Source: a virus. Taken from it: 64,000 bases of DNA. Position 1 is the first letter of the stretch. Each line of letters starts with the position of its first letter. The stretch is from positions 1 to 64,000 of the IMG/VR virus record IMGVR_UViG_3300047553_000984; one strand, written 5' to 3'. This document shows, piece by piece, positions 35,885 through 44,042 of this stretch. The notes below the pieces were generated by a model that worked only from the letters and a program-made list of their open reading frames with translations, ran no database searches and was not told where the DNA came from. Both the position numbers and the translations under genes were made by a program.

Positions 35885-35970
35885 AAGCCACCGAAACCAC
35901 TACCCGGCGTAACACCGGATGAACAAATAAGATGTAGCAATTTCGGTAGCCCCTGACGGGGGCACGGCTT
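35885..35970 (+). ncRNA. Structured RNA-like element, copy 2
   Basis: The second copy, 115 bp downstream of the first, with the same stems and very few changes, all in loops or in the outer linker (for example GCGATTTC to GCAATTTC and GCGCGGC to GCACGGC). The preceding short frame reads MSKKKATETTTRRNTG, one codon longer. A tandem pair at the 5' end of an mRNA is the usual arrangement of tandem aptamers or self-cleaving RNAs. Confidence 0.55.
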
Positions 35971-36019
35971 GCAAAGTCAAGAAACAACAGCCATGAAAGA
36001 AACAAACGGAGAAAATATT

Positions 36020-36367
36020 ATGAATAGTCAAAGCATTGCTGCCACTGCTATCGATCGTTTTCGCTCTTGCTCTTCGCAAGAGCAGATTGAGATTAATGAG
36101 TCTACTGTATATGCGACTTATGAATCAGGGCGATATAATGCCTTTTACGCTTCCGAAGCCGAGGCAATTGCTCATTGTTCAGAAAACGGGTGTGAGTTTA
36201 ACGGGCAATGGTATCAAGATCGCTACACAGCGTTTAATTCTGGTGAATTATTTGTCAACAGCACAGGTAACGTTTATGTGTCAAAGGACAAGTCTCCCTA
36301 TCTCGATCCAATAGCAGACAAATCTGTGGTTCCTGTTGTATGGAAAAAGGGGGACAATCTCAGCTAA
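36020..36367 (+). CDS. Hypothetical protein, first cassette gene
   Basis: 115 residues from ATG 36020 (GGAG 8 nt upstream). It is Tyr/Ala/Asn-rich, with the core YATYESGRYNAFYASEAEAIAHCSENGCEFNGQWYQDRYTAFNSGE, which looks like a small alpha/beta domain. No family recognised. It is preceded by the tandem RNA-like elements and followed 7 bp later by leader copy B. A fragment resembling its 3' end (GGGGACAATCTC.GCT) recurs near 39670, suggesting duplication and loss of a related cassette. Confidence 0.6.
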   Translation: MNSQSIAATAIDRFRSCSSQEQIEINESTVYATYESGRYNAFYASEAEAIAHCSENGCEFNGQWYQDRYTAFNSGELFVNSTGNVYVSKDKSPYLDPIADKSVVPVVWKKGDNLS

Positions 36368-36374
36368 ATTAACA

Positions 36375-36440
36375 GCGATCGCGCATACTGGATGCCTTGC
36401 CGGGGTCGGAACCGGGCGATCGTATTCCCGAATAGGGAAA
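36375..36440 (+). repeat. Cassette leader element, copy B
   Basis: Same order of GCGATCGC, GCAT/ATGC, CCGG/CCGG, GCGATCG and TTCCC/GGGAA dyads as copy A. It starts 7 bp after a stop codon and ends 26 bp before the ATG of the intron-split gene. Confidence 0.8.
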
Positions 36441-36466
36441 TGTAGACCAATTAGATAGAGAGAATT

Positions 36467-39400
36467 ATGAAGACTTATGTGCGATTCGTTTGGTGCAAAA
36501 GTAGAGGACATACACCCGAAACGTGGCACCAGTAAGGGATACGGGAGTCATATTGCACTAACAGAGTCAAATCTGGAATCGTAGACACGCACCCTTATAA
36601 ATGTGGTTTTGTTACCCAATGGTGGGTAATTACCTGGATTTCCTGACATTTCGTAATAAAAATTTACTATGTCAGAGGTAATCGGCAACACCCCCACCCG
36701 GAGACTCACTATCAATGGTGTGAAGCGGGGTGTAAAGGTGGTAACTCATAACCATAATGAGAATCCCATCAAGCCAACTAGCAATGGTCAGCCGTGAGGC
36801 GAATGCCCGACTTGAACCCTCTTAATCATTAAGTAGCGAAATTTGGTTGATACGCTGCGTTCAAAATGAACACGGGAATAGGTTGAGAGTTGGAAGTCTC
36901 ATCAACAAAAGGCAGGGAAGTCATACCATACCTGCTAAGAAATCCCAAAATTCCCAGGGGGATAGGGCAGCATCCTAAAGCTAGATACAACCCAAGACCA
37001 CGGAACGAAGTAAAGCCCATGTTGGCTCTTAAGAGAGGTCGATACTCTTAAGTAGTGAAATAAAGTGTAAGCGCAAGCCACATGGGGGAGAGATGCAGTA
37101 CAGAAGCCAATGACCAGCATAACAACTGGTATATGCTGACAGACTGCGCCTAGGTTGAAATGTAAAGTCACAAGTAGCAATATATATGTCTAAAGCACAA
37201 CAACAGTTGATGATGGAATGGAATGAAATTCCCTGGAAGAAAATTCAGCGGAAAATCTTCAAGTTGCAAAAGCGAATTTACAGAGCGGCTAGTAGGGGCA
37301 ATCATGTCTTAGCAAAAGGGCTTCAACGGATACTGTTGAAATCGTATTACGCGAAGTTACTCGCTGTCAGGCAGGTGACACAACTCAATCGAGGCAAGAA
37401 AACTGCCGGGATAGATGGGATTAAATCCCTAACACCCCAAGAAAGAATGGAGTTGACAAACAACCTGACATTAACCAAAAAGGCCAAAGCAGTCAGACGG
37501 GTATGGATTCCCAAACCCGAAAGAGACGAAAAACGACCTTTAGGGATCCCGACAGTAGAGGACAGAGCGCGTCAGGCATTGGTCGAAATGGCACTAGAAC
37601 CATATTGGGAAGCCAAATTTGAGGATACCAGCTATGGATTCAGGCCAGGAAGGTCAACACACGACGCCGTATCCAGAATCTTTCTGACAATAAAGCAGAA
37701 ACCAAATTATGTTCTGGATGCGGATATATCCAAATGCTTTGACAGAATAAACCACGCCTACTTACTGAAAAAGCTCCAATGCTCAAACCCAGTGAGAAAG
37801 CAAGTGAAAGCTTGGCTGAAAGCTGGGATTATGGACAATGGAGCCTTTGAAAAGCCTGTAGCGGGAACACCCCAAGGAGGGGTTATCTCCCCGTTATTGG
37901 CAAATATAGCTTTAGATGGAATGATACGAGAGGTTGAAGCAAAATTCCCAAAGATTCAAGGGAAAAACGCCCAAACTCCCATTAGAATCATTCGCTACGC
38001 CGACGACTTTGTGGTGCTACACCCAAAGATAGAGGTCATCTATAAAGCTAAAGAAGCAATCGAAGCTTGGCTTAACCCAGTCGGACTAGAACTAAAGCCG
38101 GAAAAAACCAGGATATGTCACACTCTGAATCATATAATGGTTCCAGAAAGTGAATTAACTGTACCACCAGGTTTTGATTTTCTAGGATTTAACATCCGAC
38201 AATACCCTGTTGGTAAACACCACAGTGGAAAAAACACAAATTCCGAATTACTCGGATTTAAAACTATCATAAAGCCAAACAAGAGAGCAATCAAAGCCCA
38301 CCATGCAGCCATAAAAGCAGTCATCAAAAACGAACGAACTGTCCCTCAATCCGGGTTAATTAAACATCTTAATCCGATCATCAGAGGGTGGGCGAACTAT
38401 TACTCTGGGGTAGCGTCCAAAAAGACGTTCTCCTCAGAAGACTACATAATGTGGTCAATGCTCAGAGCATGGGCAGTAAGTAGACGAGGCCGAAAAACCA
38501 AAGCCCACGCCATACGAAAATATTTTCGTATGGGAAGATATGGGAGTTGGACATTCGCCACGGCGGATGGTCTAACCCTATGGAAGCACCAGGATATCAA
38601 AATTAAACGACATACCCTGATTCAACCTGACAAATCACCATACGACGGAAATTGGGTCTATTGGAGTACCAGGCGAGGAAATGATATTGGAACCCCTACA
38701 AGAGTAGCAAAACTGCTTAAGAAGCAAAAGGGTAAATGCCCACATTGCGGACAATACTTCACTAGCAGCGACCTGCTAGAAGTAGACCACATCATCCCAC
38801 GTTCACAAGGTGGGAAAGATGAATATAAAAATCTGCAATTGCTTCACGCCCACTGTCACGACATCAAGTCAAGATATGACGGAAGCACCCAAGGACATCA
38901 GGAAGAAGAACAGCTACTCTGGTAGTCGTACTCATGTAAAGAGTCAATTTAGGTAGGAGCCTAGTGCCGTGAAAGTGGCACGCTGGGTTCTGAATGGGAG
39001 GTGGGGAGAGCGATTTCCCCATCGACCCCTAATAACATTAACCCCAGAAAAGTAGTCGTCGCCGATTTCGAGATGTTTGCGGTTACATTAGGCGAGACCG
39101 GACGTGGACGCAAGTGTATCCACGTTGCGTGTCCGGAAAATTTCACATTTTTAGAAATAGGAAAAACAAAAACGGGAAAACCCCGTTTAAATAAATCATC
39201 CAGCACCACGGGCTGGATTGCCCGGATTTCAACATCCGGGGCGTACATCCGAGGTGCCACTGGAAACGCTGATGTTTCCAGTGAGTTTATAGATTCGATC
39301 CACGTGCCGGTTCGTGGGCAGGGTGCCTTCGGCGCTGCCGGACGGACTGGTACATGGGACGATGTAATCGTCTCCACTGAATTGGATGAGTTTTGGCTTC

Positions 39401-39549
39401 GTGTGAAGCCCACCCGTGGAGACGCCTACATTCTGCTTTTTAAAAAAACAGGCGAAGTTTCCAAGTTAAGCTACCCAGAGGCAGAGTTGTTGGACTTTGA
39501 CCTCTGCGGATCATCTCCAACCAGTCGAGGTGAATTAATTCGGCTATAG
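36467..39549 (+). CDS. Hypothetical protein gene split by a group II intron
   Basis: Exon 1 is 36467-36478 (ATG AAG ACT TAT) and exon 2 is 39034-39549. Removing 36479-39033 gives an uninterrupted 175-residue frame beginning MKTYNINPRKVVVADFEMF. A GTG start at 39001 would translate intron domain VI and is rejected. The protein has a small alpha/beta character (CIHVACPENFTFLEIGKTKTG; GRTGTWDDVIVSTELDEFWLRV). Function unknown. GAGAG precedes the ATG. The gene sits between leader copies B and C. Without splicing only four codons plus intron sequence would be translated. Confidence 0.75.
36479..39033 (+). mobile_element. Group II intron with reverse transcriptase
   Basis: The 5' boundary is GTGCG at 36479 and the 3' end is ...CCTAAT at 39033. 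Domain V is the 34-nt hairpin 38957-38990 (GAGCC... GTGAAAG ...GGTTC) and domain VI follows, with a candidate branch A at 39025, eight bases from the 3' end. Domains I-III fill 36479-37185 and the maturase frame occupies domain IV. Length 2555 bp. Both splice sites fall between codons. All parts look intact, so the intron is probably active. Confidence 0.92.
37186..38925 (+). CDS. ltrA: Group II intron reverse transcriptase/maturase (HNH)
   Basis: 579 residues. RT motifs are GIDGIKSL (~82), the fingers motif GFRPGRSTHDAV (~150), TPQGGVISPLLANIAL (~228) and the catalytic YADD (~270). A maturase X domain follows (GWANYYSG, ~400). The C-terminal HNH endonuclease is CPHCGQ...EVDHIIPRSQGG...HAHCHD (~517-562). 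This full set (RT, X, En) is typical of chloroplast-like lineage introns in cyanobacteria. The protein folds and splices its host intron and performs target-primed reverse transcription. Confidence 0.95.
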   Translation: MSKAQQQLMMEWNEIPWKKIQRKIFKLQKRIYRAASRGNHVLAKGLQRILLKSYYAKLLAVRQVTQLNRGKKTAGIDGIKSLTPQERMELTNNLTLTKKAKAVRRVWIPKPERDEKRPLGIPTVEDRARQALVEMALEPYWEAKFEDTSYGFRPGRSTHDAVSRIFLTIKQKPNYVLDADISKCFDRINHAYLLKKLQCSNPVRKQVKAWLKAGIMDNGAFEKPVAGTPQGGVISPLLANIALDGMIREVEAKFPKIQGKNAQTPIRIIRYADDFVVLHPKIEVIYKAKEAIEAWLNPVGLELKPEKTRICHTLNHIMVPESELTVPPGFDFLGFNIRQYPVGKHHSGKNTNSELLGFKTIIKPNKRAIKAHHAAIKAVIKNERTVPQSGLIKHLNPIIRGWANYYSGVASKKTFSSEDYIMWSMLRAWAVSRRGRKTKAHAIRKYFRMGRYGSWTFATADGLTLWKHQDIKIKRHTLIQPDKSPYDGNWVYWSTRRGNDIGTPTRVAKLLKKQKGKCPHCGQYFTSSDLLEVDHIIPRSQGGKDEYKNLQLLHAHCHDIKSRYDGSTQGHQEEEQLLW

Positions 39550-39566
39550 AGAAAAGAAATGACAAC

Positions 39567-39609
39567 GCGATCGCGCATACTGGATGCCGCAGCCGGGGTC
39601 GAAACCGGG
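39567..39609 (+). repeat. Cassette leader element, copy C (truncated)
   Basis: It begins with GCGATCGC, GCAT/ATGC and CCGG/CCGG as in the other copies but diverges right after the second dyad. It lies 17 bp after the stop of the split gene. The following 120 bp contains no intact gene, only debris similar to the 3' end of the 36020 gene. Confidence 0.7.
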
Positions 39610-39731
39610 GACGGGGGAGTTTTTCTACGATCCCCAGTTTTTACCCTGGTTAGAAGAAAAGCTGGGGGGGGACAATCTCCGCTCACACAAAATGGGGGAA
39701 ACATAAAATGTATTCCTAAATAACAAATAAA

Positions 39732-39797
39732 GCGATCGCGCATATTGGATGCCGCGCCGGGGTCGGAACCGGGCGATCGCATTCCCGAATAGGGAGA
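39732..39797 (+). repeat. Cassette leader element, copy D
   Basis: A full copy including TTCCC-GAATA-GGGA. The 24 bp after it (ATAAAGACAAAATAAGTGGAG) are shared with copy E and supply the ribosome-binding site. Confidence 0.8.
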
Positions 39798-39831
39798 TAA
39801 AGACAAAATAAGTGGAGCAACAAAGAGAAAA

Positions 39832-40278
39832 ATGAGTATTGAAGCCCGTAAAAAACAAATTTTAGAAAATCTCCAGCGGTATCCAGCGCTAGGGATTGAG
39901 TTAAACGAAAAAGACATTAATTACTGTGCTTCTGCAAATATAATTTCTTTAAAAAGTTTGACAGAGCATCAAAAAGCCGCTTGTCGAATCGCATCGGACT
40001 TAACAGGGTGGCATCCTTGTTATATTGCAGAAAATATAATTAGCCGCCCTTCGTTATTCCGACAGATAACTGACCTAGCATGGGAAACAAAAGCAAAAGT
40101 CTGGCAATCCGAACACGATATGAGTGTTTCTGATTTAGCAATAAAGTATAAAAAAGAATTTCTGAAAGTAGCAGATCGCCTTTACGAACCAATTGAAAAG
40201 CGTAAAGAAGATGGAGTAATAATTTCTTGCTATGACATAGGAAATGGTAAAGATCCTTGCCTTGCAATGGAATGGTAA
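39832..40278 (+). CDS. Hypothetical cassette protein
   Basis: 148 residues from ATG 39832, preceded by AAGTGGAG and a GAGAAAA stretch. All-helical and charged (SIEARKKQILENLQRYPALGIELNEKDINYC...; VSDLAIKYKKEFLKVADRLYEPIEKRKEDG). No family recognised. Lies between leader copies D and E with 13 bp between stop and next leader. Confidence 0.6.
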   Translation: MSIEARKKQILENLQRYPALGIELNEKDINYCASANIISLKSLTEHQKAACRIASDLTGWHPCYIAENIISRPSLFRQITDLAWETKAKVWQSEHDMSVSDLAIKYKKEFLKVADRLYEPIEKRKEDGVIISCYDIGNGKDPCLAMEW

Positions 40279-40289
40279 GTATCTCTTAA

Positions 40290-40357
40290 GTGATCGCGCA
40301 TAGTGGATGCCTTGCCGGGGTCGGAACCGGGCGATCGCATTCCCGAATAGGGAGATA
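40290..40357 (+). repeat. Cassette leader element, copy E
   Basis: A full copy whose first box is GTGATCGC instead of GCGATCGC and whose first loop is AGTGG. All paired arms are otherwise kept. It ends 21 bp before ATG 40379. Confidence 0.8.
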
Positions 40358-40378
40358 AAGACAAAATAAGTGGAGATT

Positions 40379-40657
40379 ATGAAAAAAGTAACACTTGGAT
40401 GCCCAGAAATTTCACCTCAAGGGGGACACAGGCACACTTATATCGAAATTCCTTGTGATGAGGAACAATCACCAGAATCGCAAGTATCCACCCCTGACGC
40501 ATTATTACTAGAGATAAAATTCAAGGGAAGCATTACCATTCAAGGATATCGTCTAGTAACAGAAGAGCCTGATGGTTCCATTGCCCAAGAATTTCTTTTG
40601 GCTCCTGATGCGGCTTATGAATTGTTTTTAATTTTAGCCCAAATAGATAAATCCTAA
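40379..40657 (+). CDS. Hypothetical cassette protein
   Basis: 92 residues from ATG 40379, with GTGGAG just upstream; an in-frame GTG at 40370 is part of that ribosome-binding site. Strand-rich and acidic (HRHTYIEIPCDEEQSPE; LLLEIKFKGSITIQGYRLVTEEPDGS). No family recognised. Stop is 18 bp before leader copy F. Confidence 0.6.
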   Translation: MKKVTLGCPEISPQGGHRHTYIEIPCDEEQSPESQVSTPDALLLEIKFKGSITIQGYRLVTEEPDGSIAQEFLLAPDAAYELFLILAQIDKS

Positions 40658-40675
40658 GCCTAAGCCAAAGATTTA

Positions 40676-40741
40676 GCGATCGCGCATACTGGATGCCGCA
40701 GCCGGGGTCGGAACCGGGCGATCGTATTCCCGAATAGGGAC
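40676..40741 (+). repeat. Cassette leader element, copy F
   Basis: A full copy, nearly identical to copy B in the arms. It is followed by AAGGGG and a CTGCACT/AGTGCAG dyad (about 40767-40795) that overlaps the start of the last cassette gene. Confidence 0.8.
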
Positions 40742-40760
40742 AGCAAATTAAGTTAAGGGG

Positions 40761-41129
40761 ATTAGTGCTGCACTTTCTGCTCTTACGAGTGCAGCCCAAT
40801 TGAATGGCCTGTTGCGTCATTCATACCAGGTTCAAGCTTGTGGTGTTAGCTATCGAGATTTGGCAGCAGCCTATCAAACACATAAGGATGGTGAAAATGA
40901 CATTCGCACAATGACACTCCTTTTACAGAGAAAGCTTGAGCAACATATCAAGTTGTTTGCGGTCATTGAAGATCGTGGTGGCATTCAATGGCTGGAAACT
41001 TGCGAATATGCTGACGACTCTGCTTTCTGGCAAGGGATTGGTCAAGACTCTCCATATATCAGGTGCTTAATCTCCGCATTCAAACAAGTATATTGCAACC
41101 TTTATTTACCTCCTGACTACGAAGGATGA
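40761..41129 (+). CDS. Hypothetical protein, last cassette gene
   Basis: The open frame runs from 40752 to 41129. The start is unsure: ATT 40761 sits right after AAGGGG and gives ISAALSALTSAAQLNGLLRHSY..., while TTG 40800 gives 109 residues but no ribosome-binding site. The protein is helical with SYRDLAAAYQTHKDGENDIRTMTLLLQRKLEQHIKLFAVIED. No family recognised. A strong terminator follows 37 bp after the stop, ending the cassette transcript. Confidence 0.5.
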   Translation: MSAALSALTSAAQLNGLLRHSYQVQACGVSYRDLAAAYQTHKDGENDIRTMTLLLQRKLEQHIKLFAVIEDRGGIQWLETCEYADDSAFWQGIGQDSPYIRCLISAFKQVYCNLYLPPDYEG

Positions 41130-41165
41130 TCAAAAAACCAATAATCAAATAAAAAACATACAATC

Positions 41166-41197
41166 ACAGACCAGGGCTATTCCGGGTCTGTTTTTTT
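41166..41197 (+). terminator. Intrinsic terminator of the cassette region
   Basis: ACAGACC and GGTCTGT pair with a CCGG-like extension inside, followed by seven Ts. Confidence 0.85.
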
Positions 41198-42290
41198 GTG
41201 AATAAATTTTTCTTATATTTTGACGCCTTATGTCAGCCACCACCACACATCGTCACCAGCCGCCCTACGGATCAAGGTGGACAAAAACCTGTTTGGGTGA
41301 CAAGACCCTCCCCAATCTCTTAAGAGGATAAGAGTGAGTGAGTAGGTTTAATTTGTTTAATTTCCCTATATATAGCCTTATATAGGGAAATTAAACAAAT
41401 CCTCTTTCACCTCAAACCTATTGCCTTTGGGGGCTTGACTCACTTAAACCCTTTATCCCTCAAGATGCGGGGCGATCGCTTGTCTTTTTACCTTGGACAT
41501 CTGAAATGGGGCGAATTTAATCCGCGATCACTTCAACCGTCACTCAAAAACAATATTCCATCCCCCATTACCCTTATTTCTTACTAAAAAAATATTTTTA
41601 AACACAGCAAATCTCACTAAATCTTAAAAGACGTAGTGTTGCGTAACTGCCAATTAAGGGTCAAAATTTATTGACCGCTTTTAAAAGCAGTAAAAAAATA
41701 TAAGGTTTAATTATTTAGTTTTTTCAACTTAAATCCTTGGTCCAGTAACAAGCCGGGTTCAGTAATTCTTGCTAACTAATCCCCCTAAGAGAGCCGCCCT
41801 TTTCCTCTGATCTAAACGACACAAGAACAGTTATTCTTGGCTATTTGAACTATTTCATTCAAGAGTCTGTTCCCTTTTAGATTTCTCTGCGTATTTACCA
41901 CAGGAGCCTATTTACGTGGATAGGCGGTGTTGACCCCCACAACCGAGTATGTTTTGTCTTATTTTCATCAGACGACGCCTCGCACTTACCGGCCATCCCT
42001 AGCCACCTGACTAAATCTCTTGCTTTCATATCAGCCCGGTTTCCCGGTCGGGGGAGAATTGCCCCGGCAATTTAATCAGATACCCGTAATCCGCTTGCGG
42101 CTTAATAGCCGCCGGTAGAGGTACGAGAGTTCAGCCGGATTCCCCGGACTACTCTCGGATGGGAACAAAGAAATCCTTGTTCCCGAATTAATTCTATCAT
42201 ATCTTTCCTGATTTTGGCAAGCACTTTGTCATTTATTTTGTTATTACCTGTAACAAATGTGTTACCTGTTGTTAAAATAGGATCGTTAAG
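41198..42290. other. Hairpin-rich non-coding kilobase
   Basis: No credible gene in nearly 1.1 kb. The first part holds a 21-bp perfect inverted repeat (41351-41400). From about 41905 to 42180 hairpins follow one another: GCCTAT/ATAGGC, CCGG/CCGG, AATTGCC/GGCAATT, CCGC/GCGG, GAGAGT...ACTCTC enclosing CCGG/CCGG, and GGGAACA/TGTTCCC. GC content here is higher than around it. This fits a large structured RNA or a replication/packaging origin. A 44-codon minus-strand frame (41895-42029) begins like a HicA toxin but lacks the rest. Confidence 0.55.
41351..41400. repeat. 21-bp perfect inverted repeat
   Basis: Arms 41351-41371 and 41380-41400 are exact complements around an 8-nt loop. A further TAGGTTT/AAACCTA pair lies outside. 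Such a long AT-rich palindrome suits a cruciform, a protein-binding site or a bidirectional terminator. Confidence 0.85.
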
Positions 42291-42322
42291 ACCTTGACAA
42301 CAGACTGAAGTTATGCTATTAC
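42244..42322 (+). promoter_or_regulatory. Promoter with TTACCTGT direct repeats
   Basis: TTGACA (42294-42299), a 17-bp spacer and TATTAC (42317-42322) precede the 42366 gene. Two direct TTACCTGT boxes (42244 and 42262, 18 bp apart) lie upstream. The same TTACCTGTTG text overlaps the promoter at 53256, suggesting a common regulator. Confidence 0.6.
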
Positions 42323-42365
42323 TTAGTAAAGTATTTCACCGAGGCTATTTCAGCCTTGATCAACA

Positions 42366-43250
42366 ATGGCAAGAAGAGAACACGCTTTTCGCGCAGAGAT
42401 AGTAGACAAAAGTGCCTATCTAAATAGCGAGTTTGGGATTGATCTAGCTCAAAAGAAGCTAGGTCTTTCAGAGCAGGAAATTGTAGAGATAGTTGGTCGC
42501 TACACTCGCGGCCAAAGAAAAGGCCAGATCCGGGGGAGAGTAACCTGGCTTAAGGTTGAAGCTGGTGGGTGGATCACTGGCCTAGGGGTGGTAAAGCCTT
42601 GTAGCTTTGGCTATGCGTTGACCAACTGGGAAGGAGAAATACTTTTTCCAGAAGAGTATGTCGCTATTCAAAAATTTTATTGTGGTGACAAAGGAGGAAC
42701 AAAGGAAGTAGAAAAAGCAATCTTCCGTGAATGGAGGCTCCAACAACAAAAAAAACGCTGGGACGAATTTTGCGAAGATCACGGGGTTCCTGTCCCCACG
42801 AACTACGAAGTGTATGCAAGATTTCTCCTCTATCACGATCCCAGCGAAGAACTCTTGCAGGAATTAACAAAACAAGATAATGAGTTCACTGAAAAAAATC
42901 TAAAGAGCAGGAAAGAAAGCCTTTGCGAAGACTACTTTGATGTCGTAAAAAAAATTCTCTTTTATTACCGCGACATTACGACAGAACAGCCTTTTGTATT
43001 GCCAGAAGAAGTTCTACAGCAGTTTAAGGAAAGCGACTCTGTTCTTTGTGAAATTGACAAGGATCCGCTGCCGAGGCTAAAACCGTTTATCGATCAATGT
43101 CGAGACAGATTGATTGAGTTCATTTTAGATAAAGAACTCGGAATAGATCCTGGCCTATTCAATGCCGAAAACTCTAAGCGATATAATGAGCTACAACAGA
43201 AAAAACAGAAAAACGGACAAACAACTTCTTCGATTATTTGTCGGACTTAG
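42366..43250 (+). CDS. Hypothetical protein
   Basis: 294 residues, charged and largely helical. The opening (RREHAFRAEIVDKSAYLNSEFGIDLAQKKLGLSEQEIVEIVGRYTRG) could be a helix-turn-helix. The middle has WLKVEAGGWITGLGVVKPCSFGYALTNWEGE, a strand-rich domain. No family recognised. No ribosome-binding site is evident; a nearly leaderless or weakly translated mRNA is possible. It has its own promoter and terminator, so it is an independent unit. Confidence 0.6.
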   Translation: MARREHAFRAEIVDKSAYLNSEFGIDLAQKKLGLSEQEIVEIVGRYTRGQRKGQIRGRVTWLKVEAGGWITGLGVVKPCSFGYALTNWEGEILFPEEYVAIQKFYCGDKGGTKEVEKAIFREWRLQQQKKRWDEFCEDHGVPVPTNYEVYARFLLYHDPSEELLQELTKQDNEFTEKNLKSRKESLCEDYFDVVKKILFYYRDITTEQPFVLPEEVLQQFKESDSVLCEIDKDPLPRLKPFIDQCRDRLIEFILDKELGIDPGLFNAENSKRYNELQQKKQKNGQTTSSIICRT

Positions 43251-43280
43251 TTGATTCTTTAGAAATTAACTAAAATACCG

Positions 43281-43308
43281 AATCGGCGACTTCTAAGTGT
43301 CGCCGATT
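43281..43308 (+). terminator. Terminator hairpin
   Basis: AATCGGCGAC and GTCGCCGATT form a 10-bp stem with an 8-nt loop, about 30 bp after the 42366 gene. The T-run is short. Confidence 0.75.
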
Positions 43309-43327
43309 TCTATCTATTAACAAGTAT

Positions 43328-43714
43328 ATGCAAGTATTAAAAGTTTCTGCGATTCTACCCAGTCAAAATCATTATCAGCAAATTGCTCCGAGGCACACGG
43401 GTCGCTTTCAGTGGGCGGATAAAGCCACTGATGCCGTTCGGATTGTATCCCCCGTGTCGGATCCTTGGGTAAGTTATCAAAAAATTTTATTAAGAATTAC
43501 CCAGGGAAAAACTCGCGGAGGGCTTTATTACCCCAAGCGGCTTGACCTGGTTGTACTTCCGTCGGATGCCCAGGATGTTGTTTCCGCAAAGATCATCCGG
43601 GAGAGATGGAAGGGTTTGTTTGCATATAGCGAAGAACCCACCCTGCGGTTCTTCGCTTTTCCGGTGGAAGACATCAGCCAGAAGTGGCTGATGATGTCGA
43701 TTCTGCCTGATTAG
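43328..43714 (+). CDS. Hypothetical protein
   Basis: 128 residues, strand-rich (QVLKVSAILPSQNHYQQIAPRHTGRFQW; RGGLYYPKRLDLVVLPSDAQDVVSAKIIRERWKGL). No family recognised. Two strong hairpins lie within its 3' part (CGAAGAACC/GGTTCTTCG at about 43630-43657 and CATCAGCCA/TGGCTGATG at 43671-43693), unusual for coding sequence. They may stabilise the mRNA or act in termination. Confidence 0.55.
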   Translation: MQVLKVSAILPSQNHYQQIAPRHTGRFQWADKATDAVRIVSPVSDPWVSYQKILLRITQGKTRGGLYYPKRLDLVVLPSDAQDVVSAKIIRERWKGLFAYSEEPTLRFFAFPVEDISQKWLMMSILPD

Positions 43715-43779
43715 GTTGATTGTGTTTTTACCTGCGCCATACCGATTACAATACTAAAAACTTAACAAGGCAAAGAGGC

Positions 43780-43980
43780 ATGAAACGAGAGGATGACGAC
43801 GATAATCGAAACCCGTTGCAACCTGACTTTACCATTAACGAGTTAGCATCGGCGGTTTTTCTTTTGATAGTGCTGGGAACCGGCTGTTTCTGGGTGTACG
43901 AAAATTTTTTTGCCCCCGATCCTGCTGCCGAAGAATTCAGGCAAAAGGTAGAGGATCTGCAAAAAACACTAGGGGAGTAG
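43780..43980 (+). CDS. Small single-pass membrane protein
   Basis: 66 residues from ATG 43780. An acidic N-terminus (KREDDDDNRN) is followed by one membrane helix (LASAVFLLIVLGTGCFWVY, ~24-43) and an amphipathic C-terminal helix. AAGAGG lies just upstream. Topology resembles Rz/holin accessory or small spanin-like proteins but no motif proves it. Confidence 0.55.
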   Translation: MKREDDDDNRNPLQPDFTINELASAVFLLIVLGTGCFWVYENFFAPDPAAEEFRQKVEDLQKTLGE

Positions 43981-44042
43981 CTAGGGGGGAATAGCGTGAA
44001 ACTGTGCTATTTTTTGGGTGTAAGCCCAACATATCTTAAAAT

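Noticed and set aside
35770-35970. Hammerhead or known riboswitch identity for the tandem 86-nt elements
   Set aside because: The CUGANGA/GAAA core of a hammerhead and the conserved cores of common riboswitches were not found; only a fold is proposed.
39001-39033. GTG start at 39001 for the downstream exon
   Set aside because: These codons are group II intron domain VI; splicing joins 36478 to 39034 instead.
36375-40741. Leader family as integron attC sites
   Set aside because: The spacing resembles cassettes, but no GTTRRRY-type core sites and no integron integrase are visible in the window.
41895-42029. 44-codon minus-strand frame starting like a HicA toxin (MKARDLVRWLGMAG)
   Set aside because: The rest lacks the HicA GSHH core, there is no ribosome-binding site and no HicB partner; it lies in the hairpin-rich region.
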